This document shows positions 36,673 through 46,270 of a stretch of 64,000 bases of DNA, piece by piece. The stretch is from CAYUYV01 sp050331455 (GTDB lineage Bacteria; Pseudomonadota; Alphaproteobacteria; JAJFIK01): NCBI GenBank assembly GCA_050331455.1, contig JBHJGV010000016.1, positions 1-64,000 on the forward strand. Reading direction: 5' to 3'. Under the pieces are notes generated by a model. That model was not told the DNA's origin. It searched no databases and worked only from the letters and a program-made list of their open reading frames with translations. Numbering within the stretch: position 1 is the first letter of the stretch; each line of letters begins with the position of its first letter. Position numbers and translations under genes: made by a program.

Positions 36673-38481
36673 TTGCATGATACTCTGAAGACCGTTACGG
36701 AGCGGATTATTGAGCGCAGCCGCGACAGCCGTAACGACTATCTGGCCCATATGGACGCCCAGCGCCGGGCGGGCCCGGGACGCGGATCCCTGTCCTGCGG
36801 AAATCTCGCCCATGGCTTTGCGGGCGCTCCGGCGGGCGACAAGCTGCGCCTGCGGACGGATCAGGCCGTCAATATTGGCATCGTCACGGCCTATAACGAC
36901 ATGCTTTCCGCCCACACCCCGCTCAAGACCTATCCGGACCTCATCAAGGAGGCCGCCCGGCAGGCCGGCGCGACGGCTCAGGTCGCCGGCGGTGTGCCGG
37001 CCATGTGCGATGGGGTCACCCAGGGCCAGCCGGGCATGGAGCTGTCCCTTTTCAGCCGGGATGTGATCGCCATGGCGACGGCGGTGGCCTTTTCGCACAA
37101 TATGTTCGACGCCGGTATCTGCCTCGGCGTATGCGACAAGATCGTCCCCGGCCTGATGATCGGAGCCTTGAAATTCGCCCATATGCCGATTCTTTTCGCG
37201 CCGGCCGGCCCCATGCCCAGCGGCCTTCCCAACAAGGAAAAGGCCAGGATCCGCGCCCTGTATGCCGAAGGCAAGATCGGGCGGGCGGAGTTGCTCGACG
37301 CGGAGTCGAAATCCTATCACAGCCCCGGCACCTGCACGTTCTACGGCACGGCCAATTCCAACCAGATGCTCATGGAACTGATGGGCATGCATATTCCGGG
37401 TACGGCCTTCGTCAATCCGGACACGCCCCTGCGCGACGCCCTGACCCGCGCCACGGCCACCCGCGCCGTCGATCTCGCCCGGCCCGGCAATGACCAGACC
37501 GTACTGGCCGATGTCATCGACGAACGGGCCGTGGTCAATGGCATGGTCGGACTGCTCGCCACCGGTGGGTCCACGAACCATGTGCTGCATATCCCGGCCA
37601 TGGCCCGGGCGGCCGGCATCATTGTCACCCTGGAGGACTTTGCCGACCTGTCCGCGGTGGTGCCCCTCATGTGCCGCCTCTATCCCAACGGCTCGGCCGA
37701 CGTGAACCATTTCCACGCCGCCGGTGGCATGGCCTTTCTGGTGGGCGATCTCATCGGGGCCGGCCTTGTCCACACCGATGTGCGCACCGTGGCGGGCGAC
37801 GGCCTCAGGGCCTATGCCCGGGAGCCCTATCTGGAGGATGGCACCCTGGCCTGGCGCGATGGCCCGACGGCGTCCCTCGATACGGAAATCCTACGGTCTA
37901 CGGAGGATCCCTTCGACGCCGAGGGCGGTATCCGGATCCTCACGGGCAATCTGGGACAGGCCATCATCAAGACGTCGGCCGTGGCGCCGGAAAACCGGAT
38001 CGTCGAGGCGCCGGCGGCGGTGTTCACGGATCAGGAGGATTTCCTCGACGCCTTCAAGGCGGGTCGGCTCGACCGGGATCATGTGGCCGTGGTGGTTTTC
38101 CAGGGACCGCGCGCCAATGGCATGCCCGAGTTGCACAAATTGTCCCCCTCGCTCAGCGTGCTGCAGGATCGGGGCTACAAGGTCGCCCTGCTGACGGACG
38201 GGCGCATGTCCGGCGCTTCCGGCAAGACCCCGGCCGCCCTCCATGTGGCGCCGGAGGCGGCCGCCGGCGGACCGCTCGCCCGGGTCCGGGACGGGGACAT
38301 CATCCGCATCGATGCCAGGGCCGGCACCCTGACCCTCCAGGTGGACGCCGAAACCCTTGCGGCCCGGGAGCCGTTGATGCCGCCGGACGCCAAACCCGGC
38401 CTGGGCCGAGAGCTGTTCGGATCGTTCCGGGCAGCGGTCACCGATGCCACCGAGGGCGCCAGCGTGCTGTTCGGGAGCTGA
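36673..38481 (+). CDS. edd: 6-Phosphogluconate dehydratase
   Basis: The 602-residue dehydratase of the IlvD/Edd family has GVPAMCDGVTQGQPGME, FDAGICLGVCDKIVPGL, PGTCTFYGTANSNQMLMEL (cysteines that would bind the 4Fe-4S cluster) and LTDGRMSGASGKTPAALH. It converts 6-phosphogluconate to 2-keto-3-deoxy-6-phosphogluconate. I choose the TTG at 36673, with GGGAG seven bases upstream, because it gives the E. coli Edd length (603); the longer ATG at 36619 adds a Pro/Arg-rich tail. Confidence 0.94.
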   Translation: MHDTLKTVTERIIERSRDSRNDYLAHMDAQRRAGPGRGSLSCGNLAHGFAGAPAGDKLRLRTDQAVNIGIVTAYNDMLSAHTPLKTYPDLIKEAARQAGATAQVAGGVPAMCDGVTQGQPGMELSLFSRDVIAMATAVAFSHNMFDAGICLGVCDKIVPGLMIGALKFAHMPILFAPAGPMPSGLPNKEKARIRALYAEGKIGRAELLDAESKSYHSPGTCTFYGTANSNQMLMELMGMHIPGTAFVNPDTPLRDALTRATATRAVDLARPGNDQTVLADVIDERAVVNGMVGLLATGGSTNHVLHIPAMARAAGIIVTLEDFADLSAVVPLMCRLYPNGSADVNHFHAAGGMAFLVGDLIGAGLVHTDVRTVAGDGLRAYAREPYLEDGTLAWRDGPTASLDTEILRSTEDPFDAEGGIRILTGNLGQAIIKTSAVAPENRIVEAPAAVFTDQEDFLDAFKAGRLDRDHVAVVVFQGPRANGMPELHKLSPSLSVLQDRGYKVALLTDGRMSGASGKTPAALHVAPEAAAGGPLARVRDGDIIRIDARAGTLTLQVDAETLAAREPLMPPDAKPGLGRELFGSFRAAVTDATEGASVLFGS

Positions 38482-38535
38482 GCCATGGTCCTGACCAGTG
38501 CTGCCCAGAGTGCCGCCCAGAAAGAGGAGGGGCGC

Positions 38536-39159
38536 ATGACCCTTCGTGAAGCCCTGACCGGCGCGGGCCTTCTGCCCGTCGTCACGATTGAAGACCCTGA
38601 AACCGCTGTGCCCATCGCCGAGGCCTTGATGGCGGGCGGTGTGCCCCGCATCGAGGTGACCTTGCGCACGCCCGCCGCCTTCGAGGCCCTGGAACGGATC
38701 GCCAAGGCCGTGCCGGGCCTCCTGCTTGGGGCCGGGACGGTGCTGAGCGAGGCCGATCTTGCCCGGTCCGCCGAGGCCGGTGCCGTCTTCGCGGTTAGTC
38801 CGGGCCTGACGCCGTCCCTTTTGGAAGCGGCGGTCCAGGCCCCGATTCCCCTGCTGCCCGGCGTCGCCACGGCCTCGGAACTGATGATGGGTCTCGAAGC
38901 GGGCCTTGACACGTTCAAGTTCTTTCCCGCCGAGGCGAGCGGCGGCGCCCCGGCCCTGAAGGCGTTGGGAGCACCCTTCGCCAAGGCATGCTTCTGTCCC
39001 ACCGGCGGGATCGGCCTTCAAAATGCAGCCACCTATCTTGCCCTCGACAATGTGATGTGTGTTGGGGGATCCTGGGTCGTGCCCGGCGACGTGGTGGCCG
39101 AAAAGGGGTGGGATCGGATCGAACGTCTTGCGCGGGAAGCGGCCTCTTTGGGGGGCTGA
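38536..39159 (+). CDS. eda: KDPG aldolase (2-keto-3-deoxy-6-phosphogluconate aldolase)
   Basis: The 207-residue aldolase has IEVTLRTPAAFEAL with the catalytic Glu, LLGAGTVLSEADL, and FKFFPAEASGG with the Schiff-base Lys followed by CFCPTGGIG. It cleaves KDPG to pyruvate and glyceraldehyde 3-phosphate. A strong AGGAGG stands before ATG 38536; an in-frame ATG at 38485, four bases after edd, would add 17 residues and is the alternative start. It ends the Entner-Doudoroff operon. Confidence 0.94.
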   Translation: MTLREALTGAGLLPVVTIEDPETAVPIAEALMAGGVPRIEVTLRTPAAFEALERIAKAVPGLLLGAGTVLSEADLARSAEAGAVFAVSPGLTPSLLEAAVQAPIPLLPGVATASELMMGLEAGLDTFKFFPAEASGGAPALKALGAPFAKACFCPTGGIGLQNAATYLALDNVMCVGGSWVVPGDVVAEKGWDRIERLAREAASLGG

Positions 39160-39243
39160 CCCCCGGCATGGGACCGATTGCGCTTCCCCGTCGGTCATGT
39201 GCGGCGCCGGCCCGCTCCTGGATCCGTGGAGGGCATTTGTCCC

Positions 39244-39894
39244 ATGAAGACCCTGAAAGCCATCGGCGCAGCCCTGGCCTATATTCTGGCTCGTCTCGCC
39301 GTCATCGTTGCGGTGGGGGTCGGTGTTTCGTTCCTGCTGCTTGATCGGCAGAGCCCCATCGTTTGGATCATGGACAATTGGTCGGCCGGGGGCGTCGAGG
39401 GCACACTGTCCCGGATCGGTGCCTGGATCGCCCTGGCGGCCGTCGCGAGCCTTCTGGCGGGCTTTTACTTCCTCATCCGCAGCCTCGAAGGCCGGCGCCT
39501 TGTGTTTGGACCGCGTATGGCGGAACGGACGCGGGCCAAGGCCTTGACCTCCCTGTTCGCCGTTGTGCCCGCCCTGTTCTGGCTGTGGCCGGAAAGTTGG
39601 GCCATGGGTGCCCTGCGCGGCGGGGCGGCCCTCGGCCTGATTGCCTTCGTGGTCGCCGGTGGCCAGGGCCTTTACGACGTTTACGCCCTTGTCACGGCAA
39701 CCAATGCCGACGGTGTCGACGACGGCAAGCCGGACCTGCCTGCTGAGGATGCGGGCGGCGATCCCTATGAAGACGACGACGATCCCTTCGGCTTCGGGGA
39801 GAACAGCGGCTTTTCCGAACAGACCCGCTTCGAACGCCGCGCCCCTGAGCCCGGTGACGCAAACCGGTCCGGCGCGGATCCATCCGCCCCATGA
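39244..39894 (+). CDS. Membrane protein of unknown function upstream of the cyclase
   Basis: The 216-residue protein has four predicted membrane helices (about residues 9-33, 57-80, 100-115, 120-145) and a very acidic C-terminal tail (DPYEDDDDPFGFGEN). I do not recognise a family. GGAGG precedes the ATG at 39244. Its stop overlaps the start of the cyclase gene (ATGA, 39891-39894), so the two are likely made together and the protein could modulate or localise the cyclase. Confidence 0.75.
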   Translation: MKTLKAIGAALAYILARLAVIVAVGVGVSFLLLDRQSPIVWIMDNWSAGGVEGTLSRIGAWIALAAVASLLAGFYFLIRSLEGRRLVFGPRMAERTRAKALTSLFAVVPALFWLWPESWAMGALRGGAALGLIAFVVAGGQGLYDVYALVTATNADGVDDGKPDLPAEDAGGDPYEDDDDPFGFGENSGFSEQTRFERRAPEPGDANRSGADPSAP

Positions 39895-40919
39895 GGGAAA
39901 AGACTCTCCGCAAGCTGATCACGATTGCCCAGGCCTGTGCGATCAGCGCGGCCATCGGCTTTGCATATGCGGGCGCGTCCGGCAGTGAAGTCCTGCCGTT
40001 CCGGGGCGCCGTGGCAGGCTTCCTGGTCTGTCTGTTCGTGGCGTCCTTTGAGTTGCTGGTGGTTCGGGGGCGCCTGGGTATGGCCATCACGGCCCGCCCT
40101 TTCATCATCTTTCTTCTGGTCAAGGCCACCGGCTATGTCGTCCTCGCCATGCTGGCGCTCGGGGTATCGAGTTTCCTAATGGGCGCGCTGCCCTTTGCGC
40201 CTGCGTTCAGTGCGGACGCGTTCACTGCTGGCAGCACGAGCGTGCGAGACATCCTGTTCAGCCTGGCAATCTCGGTCGTCTTTACTTTGACTTTTTCCCT
40301 GAACGATCTCCTCGGTCGGGGGGTGTTGCTCAATTTCCTGCTCGGGCGCTATCACCGTCCGCGGGAGGAGGACCGGATCTTCCTGCTGATCGACCTTGTG
40401 GGCTCGACCAAGGCCGCCGAACAGCTCGGCAATCTGCGCTATCACAGTTTCCTCAACCGGTTCATCCAGACCGTCAGCCCGGCGATTCTGGAACAGGGCG
40501 GGCGCATCCATGCCTATGTGGGCGACGAGATTATCGCCGAATGGCCGGCGGCAAGCGGGATGCGGCGGGGACGCTGTCTGCGGGCCGTGCGCGATGCCCT
40601 TGAGCTGACCCGGTCCTGCGCACCGGCCTTCGAACGGGATTTCGGCCTCGCGCCCCGGTTTCGGGCCATTCTCCATATGGGGCCCGTGGTGGTGGGCGAG
40701 ATGGGCGGGGCCAAGCGCGAGATCGTCTTTCTGGGCGGCACCCTGAACACCGCCTCGCGCATGGAGGCCCACGCCAAGGCGATCAACGAAACCGTCGTCG
40801 CCTCCCGCGACCTGGTGGAGGTCCTGCCGGTGCCTCCCGAAGCCCGCATCCGGCCCCTGGGTGATGCGACCCTCAAGGATGTTGCGCGCCCGGTGCCTTT
40901 GGTGGCGGTGGACTTTTGA
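39891..40919 (+). CDS. Membrane-bound class III adenylate/guanylate cyclase
   Basis: 342 residues. Four membrane helices occupy residues ~10-140 in two pairs. The class III cyclase domain starts near 160: FLLIDLVGSTKAAEQLG holds metal-binding Asp168, YVGDEIIAEWP holds Asp212, and later FLGGTLNTASRME carries the Asn-Thr-x3-Arg-type transition-state segment. It should make cyclic AMP (or GMP) from the nucleoside triphosphate. The topology, four helices plus cyclase domain, resembles alphaproteobacterial cyclases such as CyaA of Rhizobium type only loosely. It is coupled to the upstream membrane protein and followed by a lipoprotein nucleosidase. Confidence 0.9.
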   Translation: MREKTLRKLITIAQACAISAAIGFAYAGASGSEVLPFRGAVAGFLVCLFVASFELLVVRGRLGMAITARPFIIFLLVKATGYVVLAMLALGVSSFLMGALPFAPAFSADAFTAGSTSVRDILFSLAISVVFTLTFSLNDLLGRGVLLNFLLGRYHRPREEDRIFLLIDLVGSTKAAEQLGNLRYHSFLNRFIQTVSPAILEQGGRIHAYVGDEIIAEWPAASGMRRGRCLRAVRDALELTRSCAPAFERDFGLAPRFRAILHMGPVVVGEMGGAKREIVFLGGTLNTASRMEAHAKAINETVVASRDLVEVLPVPPEARIRPLGDATLKDVARPVPLVAVDF

Positions 40920-40980
40920 CAACTGCCCCGCCGCCGGGTCCGGAATGCGGACGGGGTCGGCGGGGCAGGGGAGACGTCTG

Positions 40981-41919
40981 ATGGCCCGGTTCTGGATCTT
41001 GGCATTTTCGGTTCTTGGGGCGGTGCTGGCCGGCTGTGCAGGACCGGCACCCGATCACAGCCGGAGCGCCGAGGGCGCGCCCGAACGTCTGTTGATCATC
41101 TCCGCCACGGGCGCAGAGTTCGAGGCGGTCGCCCGCCGCGTTGAAAATCCCGTCGTGAACGAAATCGGCCCGTCGGTGGCCGTGGAGGGCCGCGTCGGGG
41201 CCGTGCATGTGGTGGCGCTCCATTCCGGCGTCAGCATCGTCAATGCGGCCATGACCACCCAATGGGCCCTGGACACCTATCCGGTCCGCGCGATCATCGT
41301 GTCGGGTACTGCCGCCGGCCTGGACCCGGATCTCGGCATCGGTGACGTGGTGATTGCGGAGCAATGGGGCAAATACAACGAAATGTTCTTCTTGCGGGAG
41401 GCGGACGGTCCCCCGCCGACGATGAGCCCCCTGGGCCGTCCGCTGACCTTCGCGCCATTTGACTTCATGGCCCCCCGCGAGGCCCGACCGCTTCCCTCCG
41501 CATCCGGTGCATCCGAGGAGCAGTTCTGGTTCCCGATCGACCAGGAGCTGTCGGATCTGGCCCGTCGTACCGCGAGCGACATCATCCTTGCACCCTGCTT
41601 TGCGGACGAGATCTGTGTGGACAGGACCCCGGAGGTGCGCTTCGCCGAGGCCGGCGTGTCTGGCTCCGTGTTCATGGACAATATCGCCTTCGGGACCTAT
41701 TTGCGGGAAACCTTCGGTGCCTCGATCCTGGAAATGGAAACCGCGGCCATTGCCATTGTCGCCCGCGCCAATGGCGTGCCCTTCATCGCCGTCCGCTCGA
41801 TCTCGGATCGCGTCCAGCCTGCTCCGCCTGGAGACCATGAGTACATAAACTATCATCCCCTCGCGGCTGAAAATGCGGCCCGGGTCGCCGTGGGTCTGGT
41901 GGTCGCAATCGATCCGTGA
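40981..41919 (+). CDS. Lipoprotein of the nucleoside phosphorylase/MTA-SAH nucleosidase family
   Basis: The 312-residue protein has N-terminal ILAFSVLGAVLAGCAG, a lipoprotein signal with Cys19, so it is exported and membrane-anchored. The body has LLIISATGAEFEAVA, IIVSGTAAGLDPDLGIGDVVIA and ILEMETAAIAIVARANGVPF, which match the purine nucleoside phosphorylase/nucleosidase fold including the Glu-Met-Glu ribose-binding motif. A periplasmic nucleosidase could salvage adenosine-type compounds or cyclic nucleotide breakdown products. GGGGAG at about 40968-40973 supports the start. It follows the cyclase by 61 bases. Confidence 0.85.
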   Translation: MARFWILAFSVLGAVLAGCAGPAPDHSRSAEGAPERLLIISATGAEFEAVARRVENPVVNEIGPSVAVEGRVGAVHVVALHSGVSIVNAAMTTQWALDTYPVRAIIVSGTAAGLDPDLGIGDVVIAEQWGKYNEMFFLREADGPPPTMSPLGRPLTFAPFDFMAPREARPLPSASGASEEQFWFPIDQELSDLARRTASDIILAPCFADEICVDRTPEVRFAEAGVSGSVFMDNIAFGTYLRETFGASILEMETAAIAIVARANGVPFIAVRSISDRVQPAPPGDHEYINYHPLAAENAARVAVGLVVAIDP

Positions 41920-42231
41920 ACCGGCACCGCTGCCTCGCGGTCGCGTGTGGCTCAGCCCTGCCGATGGCGCCCAAGTACGGCCTGAAATGGCTTCCCGGTC
42001 CCAATCGTCACCACTAAACGTCCGGCCTGTTGAAGGACGGGCGACGGACCCTCACGGCGGATTTCGCAAAGCAGCCCAGGGGCTCGCGTTGATATCAAAA
42101 ACCCGATCGATCGTGCGCCGGTCTCGGCCATCGTGTTGCCGGGCAAAAAAAAGCCGGCATCCCCAAGTCGGATGCCGGCCTTTCTTTGGGCAATCGGGCC
42201 GTCTGGCTCGATCCAGAGATGACGAGGAGGG
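41920..42231. other. Convergent intergenic region
   Basis: Between the lipoprotein gene and the minus-strand trxA. Apart from the bidirectional terminator at 42145-42187 I see no gene or other element. Confidence 0.5.
42145..42187. terminator. Bidirectional rho-independent terminator
   Basis: Ten-base-pair stem GCCGGCATCC/GGATGCCGGC (42153-42162, 42170-42179). Eight A residues (42145-42152) precede it, giving eight U for minus-strand transcripts of trxA. CTTTCTTT follows for plus-strand transcripts from the nucleosidase gene. Confidence 0.93.
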
Positions 42232-42552
42232 TCAGATCGACTCTTCGATCCATTCGACGATTTTGCTCTTCGGCAGAGCGCCAACCTTGGTGGCGGCGAC
42301 TTGACCATCCTTGAAGATCATCAGGGTGGGGATACCGCGCACACCGTATTTGCCCGGGGTCATGGTGTTGTCGTCGATGTTCAGCTTGGCGACGGTCAGC
42401 TTGCCTTCCATTTCGGAGGCGATCTCCTCAAGAGCCGGGCCGATCTGTTTGCAGGGGCCGCACCACTCCGCCCAGAAATCAACAAGAACGGGCGTATTGG
42501 CGTTCAGAACATCGCTGTCGAAGGATGTGTCGGTGATTTTCATGGTTGCCAT
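42232..42552 (-). CDS. trxA: Thioredoxin
   Basis: The 106-residue protein has the active site WAEWCGPCKQI and the cis-Pro segment VRGIPTLMIFKDG. It reduces disulfides in cytoplasmic proteins. The ATG at 42552 has AGGAGG eight bases upstream and gives the canonical thioredoxin length; in-frame ATGs further up add non-conserved residues. It lies after addA, an order common in alphaproteobacteria, and ends at a strong terminator. Confidence 0.96.
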   Translation of the reverse strand: MATMKITDTSFDSDVLNANTPVLVDFWAEWCGPCKQIGPALEEIASEMEGKLTVAKLNIDDNTMTPGKYGVRGIPTLMIFKDGQVAATKVGALPKSKIVEWIEESI

Positions 42553-42715
42553 GGGAGAACCCTCCTCTTTCGCGGGCATGGGGCTGTTGGCGCGGTAAAG
42601 CAGTCCGGGCACGGTTTACGCTCTTGTCACGAAATGTCTTGCCGCCCAGGAGCCGAGCCTGCGCCGCGTGTGGCCGTTGACATGCTCACACAGGTAAGCG
42701 TGCCCGAAAGCGGCG

Positions 42716-45700
42716 TCAAGGCGCACCCGGACGGGCCCCGCCTGGGGCGCCGGAGCCCGGTTTGCGCCGACCCTCGCGGCGTCGGGCCAGCCGCTCGAGG
42801 GCCTGGTCGAGATCTTGGTCGGGCACCCGCATGGCGTGGGGCCCTGCGGTCCACAGCAGCACGCAGTCCACGGTGTGTCCCGGAAAAACCTGCGTCAACA
42901 GGGCTCTGTAAAGCGCCATTTGCACGACATAGCGGTCCGAGACGCCGGACAGCGCCGTGGGCGCCGGCCGGTTGGTCTTGTAGTCCACGATCTGGACCCG
43001 GGTGTCCGTGACCACCAGTCGGTCGATCTGGCCGTCGATCACGACTGCGTCACCGAGCAGGGGCACGGTTCCCGCCAGGGGCACTTCCGCTTGGCTGCCC
43101 GGCGCGAACAGGGTGGCAAATTCCGGGTGCTCCATGACGCCCAAGACCTCCTCCAGCAGGGGGCCCTGGTCATCCAAAGGCAGGCGATGGGCGGGATGGG
43201 CAAGAAAGGCGGCGCCCGTGTCCCGCCATGTCTGCGGCGCAAGATCGGGAAGCACCTGGAGCAGCTTGTGCACGAGGCGGCCCCGGCGAAAGCGATCCGT
43301 CGGCACACGGTCCGCCGGGGGCAGGGCCGGCAGCGGCGTGTCGGGATCGTCCGTGGCCGTCAAATGGGAGGGTGCAAGGCTGATGCCCGGCGCCGGTTCC
43401 GCCGCCGCCGGCCGCCGGGTCCACTCCGGCAGGCATGTCGGGGTCTCGACCGCGGGCGATGAAGCGGTCTCGACCGGTCGCTCCGGCTTCGGGTCGGGCG
43501 CTCCGAGGCGCAGCCCATCGCCGAGATTGCCGAGGTCATGCTCCCCCAGGTCAAAGGCACTGGCATGGGGAGCCAGGGCCCCGTGCACGAGATTGTACCA
43601 GCAGGCCTCCGGCCGGGCTCTTTTACCCCCATAGCCCATGACATAGAGCCGATCCTCCGCCCGCGTCATGGCCACGTAAAGCAGACGCCGATATTCCGCC
43701 TCTCGCCGCGCCGACAGGCGCTCCCGCACGGCGGCGGCCGGCTCGGGATCCTCCGGTTTGCTCGGACACCAGAACAGGGCAGGAGGCGTGCCGTCCTCCG
43801 CATCGGGATCGGTCAGGATTTTCGAATCCTGCTTACCATCGGGCATCGTGCAGGTGTCGGGCAGGATTACGATGGGTGCCTCCAGACCCTTGGCCCCATG
43901 GACCGTCATGATGCGGACTTCCCCGCCGACCCGGTCTCCGGTCTCCATGTCCCGTTTGATGGTGGGCGGGCTGCGCTCCAGACGATCGAGAAAGCTGGTG
44001 AGATCCGGCACGCCGCGCGCCTCTTCGGTTGCGGCCAGGGTCAGGAATTCCTCGATGGGGTCGGCGGCGTCCGGGCCCAGGCGCGCCAGCAGGGCCCGCC
44101 GGCCGCCCTGTTCCGAAAGCAGCCAGTGATAGAAGTCGAAGGGCGCACGCCGTCGCCCCATATCGCGCACCGACCGCAGCCGGTCGGCGGCCTCGCGCCA
44201 GTCCGGGTGCTCCTCAACACGCTCTTTGAGGGCAGTCCACAGGCGGCCCGTCCGGCCCTGGGCGAGGGCGAAAAGATCGTCCTCGCTAAGGCCGATCAGT
44301 GGGCCCTTCAGCACGGTGGCGAGGGTCAGATCGTCCTCGGGCAGAAGGGCGAAGCGCCCGAGCGCCATGAGGTCCATGACCGCAATATGGTCCGTAAGGG
44401 ACAGGCGGTCCGTACCGGCCACGGGCACATCTGCGGTTTTCAGTTCCCGCGTCAGCAGAGTCACGAAATCCGTCCGCCGGCGGACCAGGATCAGAATATC
44501 GCCGGGCTCGACCGGGCGGCCCAGCCGCGCCAGCCATTCCCCGTCCCTGATCCAGCCCGCGATCAGGCCGGCCAGACGCGCCGCGAGCCGGGCCGGTGGG
44601 CTTGCCGCGGGCGTCTTGTCCACGGGCGCGGTCCAGGGATCGGGTTTTTCCGCGTCCTCCGCCTCGAAGACCGGCCAGACCTCCACCAGACCCTGGGCAT
44701 TCACCCGCAGGGGATCGTGGCGCACCGGCGTGCCACCGGCCGAGACCATGGCGGCGCTTTCGGCATCGGCGAAGACGAGATCGACCGCCTGAAGAATGTC
44801 CGGAGCCGACCGGAAGGACAGGCTCAGGGACACCGGACCCCAGGGCCGGTGGCCGGCGGCGGTGGCGGCCTCGAAATGGGCCCGGGTGCGCTCGAAACCG
44901 GCCGGTTCGGCGCCCTGGAAGCTGTAGATGGACTGTTTTTCGTCGCCCACGGCGAAGATGGTGCGTTTGTCGTCCGCGGCGCTGGCCCCGACGAAGAATT
45001 CGTCCGCAAGACGGCGGATGATTTCCCAGGCCGCCGGGCTCGTGTCCTGGGCCTCGTCCACAAGGATGTGGTCGATGCCCTGGTCGAGCTTGTAATGGAC
45101 CCACGCGCCGGCGCCCTCGTCGCGGAGCAGGGCCCGGGCATGGTCGATCAGGTCGTTGAAGTCGAGGACGCCGCGCCGGGTCTTCGCCTCGCGATACAGC
45201 CGGTAGAAGCGGGACGCGACGGTGATTAAGGCATCACTGTTCCGGGCACAGACGGCGGCCTTGACCTGCTGCTCCAACGCGATGATCCGATCCTGCTCCG
45301 CAAGGAGATCGTCAATGAGACCCGGAAAGGCCTTCTGGGTCTTCGCCGTCATCAGGAAATTGACGGTCTTGGGATCGCCATCGACCGTCAGAAAGGCGCT
45401 TTTGTAAAGGTTATACGCGTCGAAGCGGTCTTCGGCGGCCAGAAAGCCCGAGAGTTTTTCGGCCTGCTCAAGGTCCCGTTTTGATCCCCCTTGGAGCGCG
45501 CCCAAGGCCCGGCGCAGGATATCCTCCGGCAGAACGCCGGGAGCAAGGGCGGCCCGCCGCAGGCTGTCTTCGTCCGTGCCCGGCGTGATTCCCAGCGCCT
45601 TGAAGACCCGGGCCCGCGTCGCGGCCGCCGCTTCGCCTGTGTCCAGGGCGCCTTCGAGGGTCAGCCGGGTGTTCAACAAATCCCGGAGGATCTGGTCGAA

Positions 45701-46270
45701 GCCCGTCTCCTCCAACATCTCGGTGATCCGGTCCAGCGCGTCGGCCAGGGCCGGGTCCTTGCCGTCGCACAACATCCGGTCCCGCGCCTCCCGCGACAGG
45801 ACATCCGCCTCCATATCATCCAGCACTTCGAAGCCGGGGGCGAGGCCCGCCTCCAGGGGGAAGCGGGAGAGCACGCTCTGGGCAAAGGCGTGGATGGTCT
45901 GGATCTTCAGGCCGCCCGGCGTTTCGAGGGCCCGGGCGAACAGGCGCCGTGCGGCGCCGAAATCCTCCGGCTTCAGGGCGGCACCGACCTTTTCGAGTTC
46001 CGGCGCGAGGTCCGCATCCGACAAGGTGGACCAGCGTCCCAGCAGGCCGAACAGGCGGTTCAGCATCTGGGCGGCGGCGGCCTTGGTGAAGGTCAGGCAC
46101 AGAATCTGGGCCGGCGGCGTCCCCGCAATGAGCAGCCGCGCCACCCGGGAGGTGAGCACATGGGTCTTGCCGGCGCCCGCATTGGCCGAAGCCCAGGAGG
46201 ACCGGGCCGGATCCGAGGCGCGGTGCTGGGCGTCGATGGTCTGCTGGGGAATGTTCAGCACCTTACTCAT
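42716..46270 (-). CDS. addA: Double-strand break repair helicase-nuclease AddA
   Basis: The 1184-residue UvrD-type helicase has P-loop WASANAGAGKTHVLTSRV near residue 30, Walker B ILVDEAQDTSPAAWEII, later MTVHGAKGLEAPIVILPDT and VAMTRAEDRLYV. The C-terminal RecB-type nuclease has IDGQIDRLVVT and VQIVDYKTNRPAP. With AddB it resects DNA ends at breaks for RecA. The ATG at 46270 overlaps the addB stop (ATGA) and has GGAGGGG upstream. Confidence 0.95.
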   Translation of the reverse strand: MSKVLNIPQQTIDAQHRASDPARSSWASANAGAGKTHVLTSRVARLLIAGTPPAQILCLTFTKAAAAQMLNRLFGLLGRWSTLSDADLAPELEKVGAALKPEDFGAARRLFARALETPGGLKIQTIHAFAQSVLSRFPLEAGLAPGFEVLDDMEADVLSREARDRMLCDGKDPALADALDRITEMLEETGFDQILRDLLNTRLTLEGALDTGEAAAATRARVFKALGITPGTDEDSLRRAALAPGVLPEDILRRALGALQGGSKRDLEQAEKLSGFLAAEDRFDAYNLYKSAFLTVDGDPKTVNFLMTAKTQKAFPGLIDDLLAEQDRIIALEQQVKAAVCARNSDALITVASRFYRLYREAKTRRGVLDFNDLIDHARALLRDEGAGAWVHYKLDQGIDHILVDEAQDTSPAAWEIIRRLADEFFVGASAADDKRTIFAVGDEKQSIYSFQGAEPAGFERTRAHFEAATAAGHRPWGPVSLSLSFRSAPDILQAVDLVFADAESAAMVSAGGTPVRHDPLRVNAQGLVEVWPVFEAEDAEKPDPWTAPVDKTPAASPPARLAARLAGLIAGWIRDGEWLARLGRPVEPGDILILVRRRTDFVTLLTRELKTADVPVAGTDRLSLTDHIAVMDLMALGRFALLPEDDLTLATVLKGPLIGLSEDDLFALAQGRTGRLWTALKERVEEHPDWREAADRLRSVRDMGRRRAPFDFYHWLLSEQGGRRALLARLGPDAADPIEEFLTLAATEEARGVPDLTSFLDRLERSPPTIKRDMETGDRVGGEVRIMTVHGAKGLEAPIVILPDTCTMPDGKQDSKILTDPDAEDGTPPALFWCPSKPEDPEPAAAVRERLSARREAEYRRLLYVAMTRAEDRLYVMGYGGKRARPEACWYNLVHGALAPHASAFDLGEHDLGNLGDGLRLGAPDPKPERPVETASSPAVETPTCLPEWTRRPAAAEPAPGISLAPSHLTATDDPDTPLPALPPADRVPTDRFRRGRLVHKLLQVLPDLAPQTWRDTGAAFLAHPAHRLPLDDQGPLLEEVLGVMEHPEFATLFAPGSQAEVPLAGTVPLLGDAVVIDGQIDRLVVTDTRVQIVDYKTNRPAPTALSGVSDRYVVQMALYRALLTQVFPGHTVDCVLLWTAGPHAMRVPDQDLDQALERLARRREGRRKPGSGAPGGARPGAP

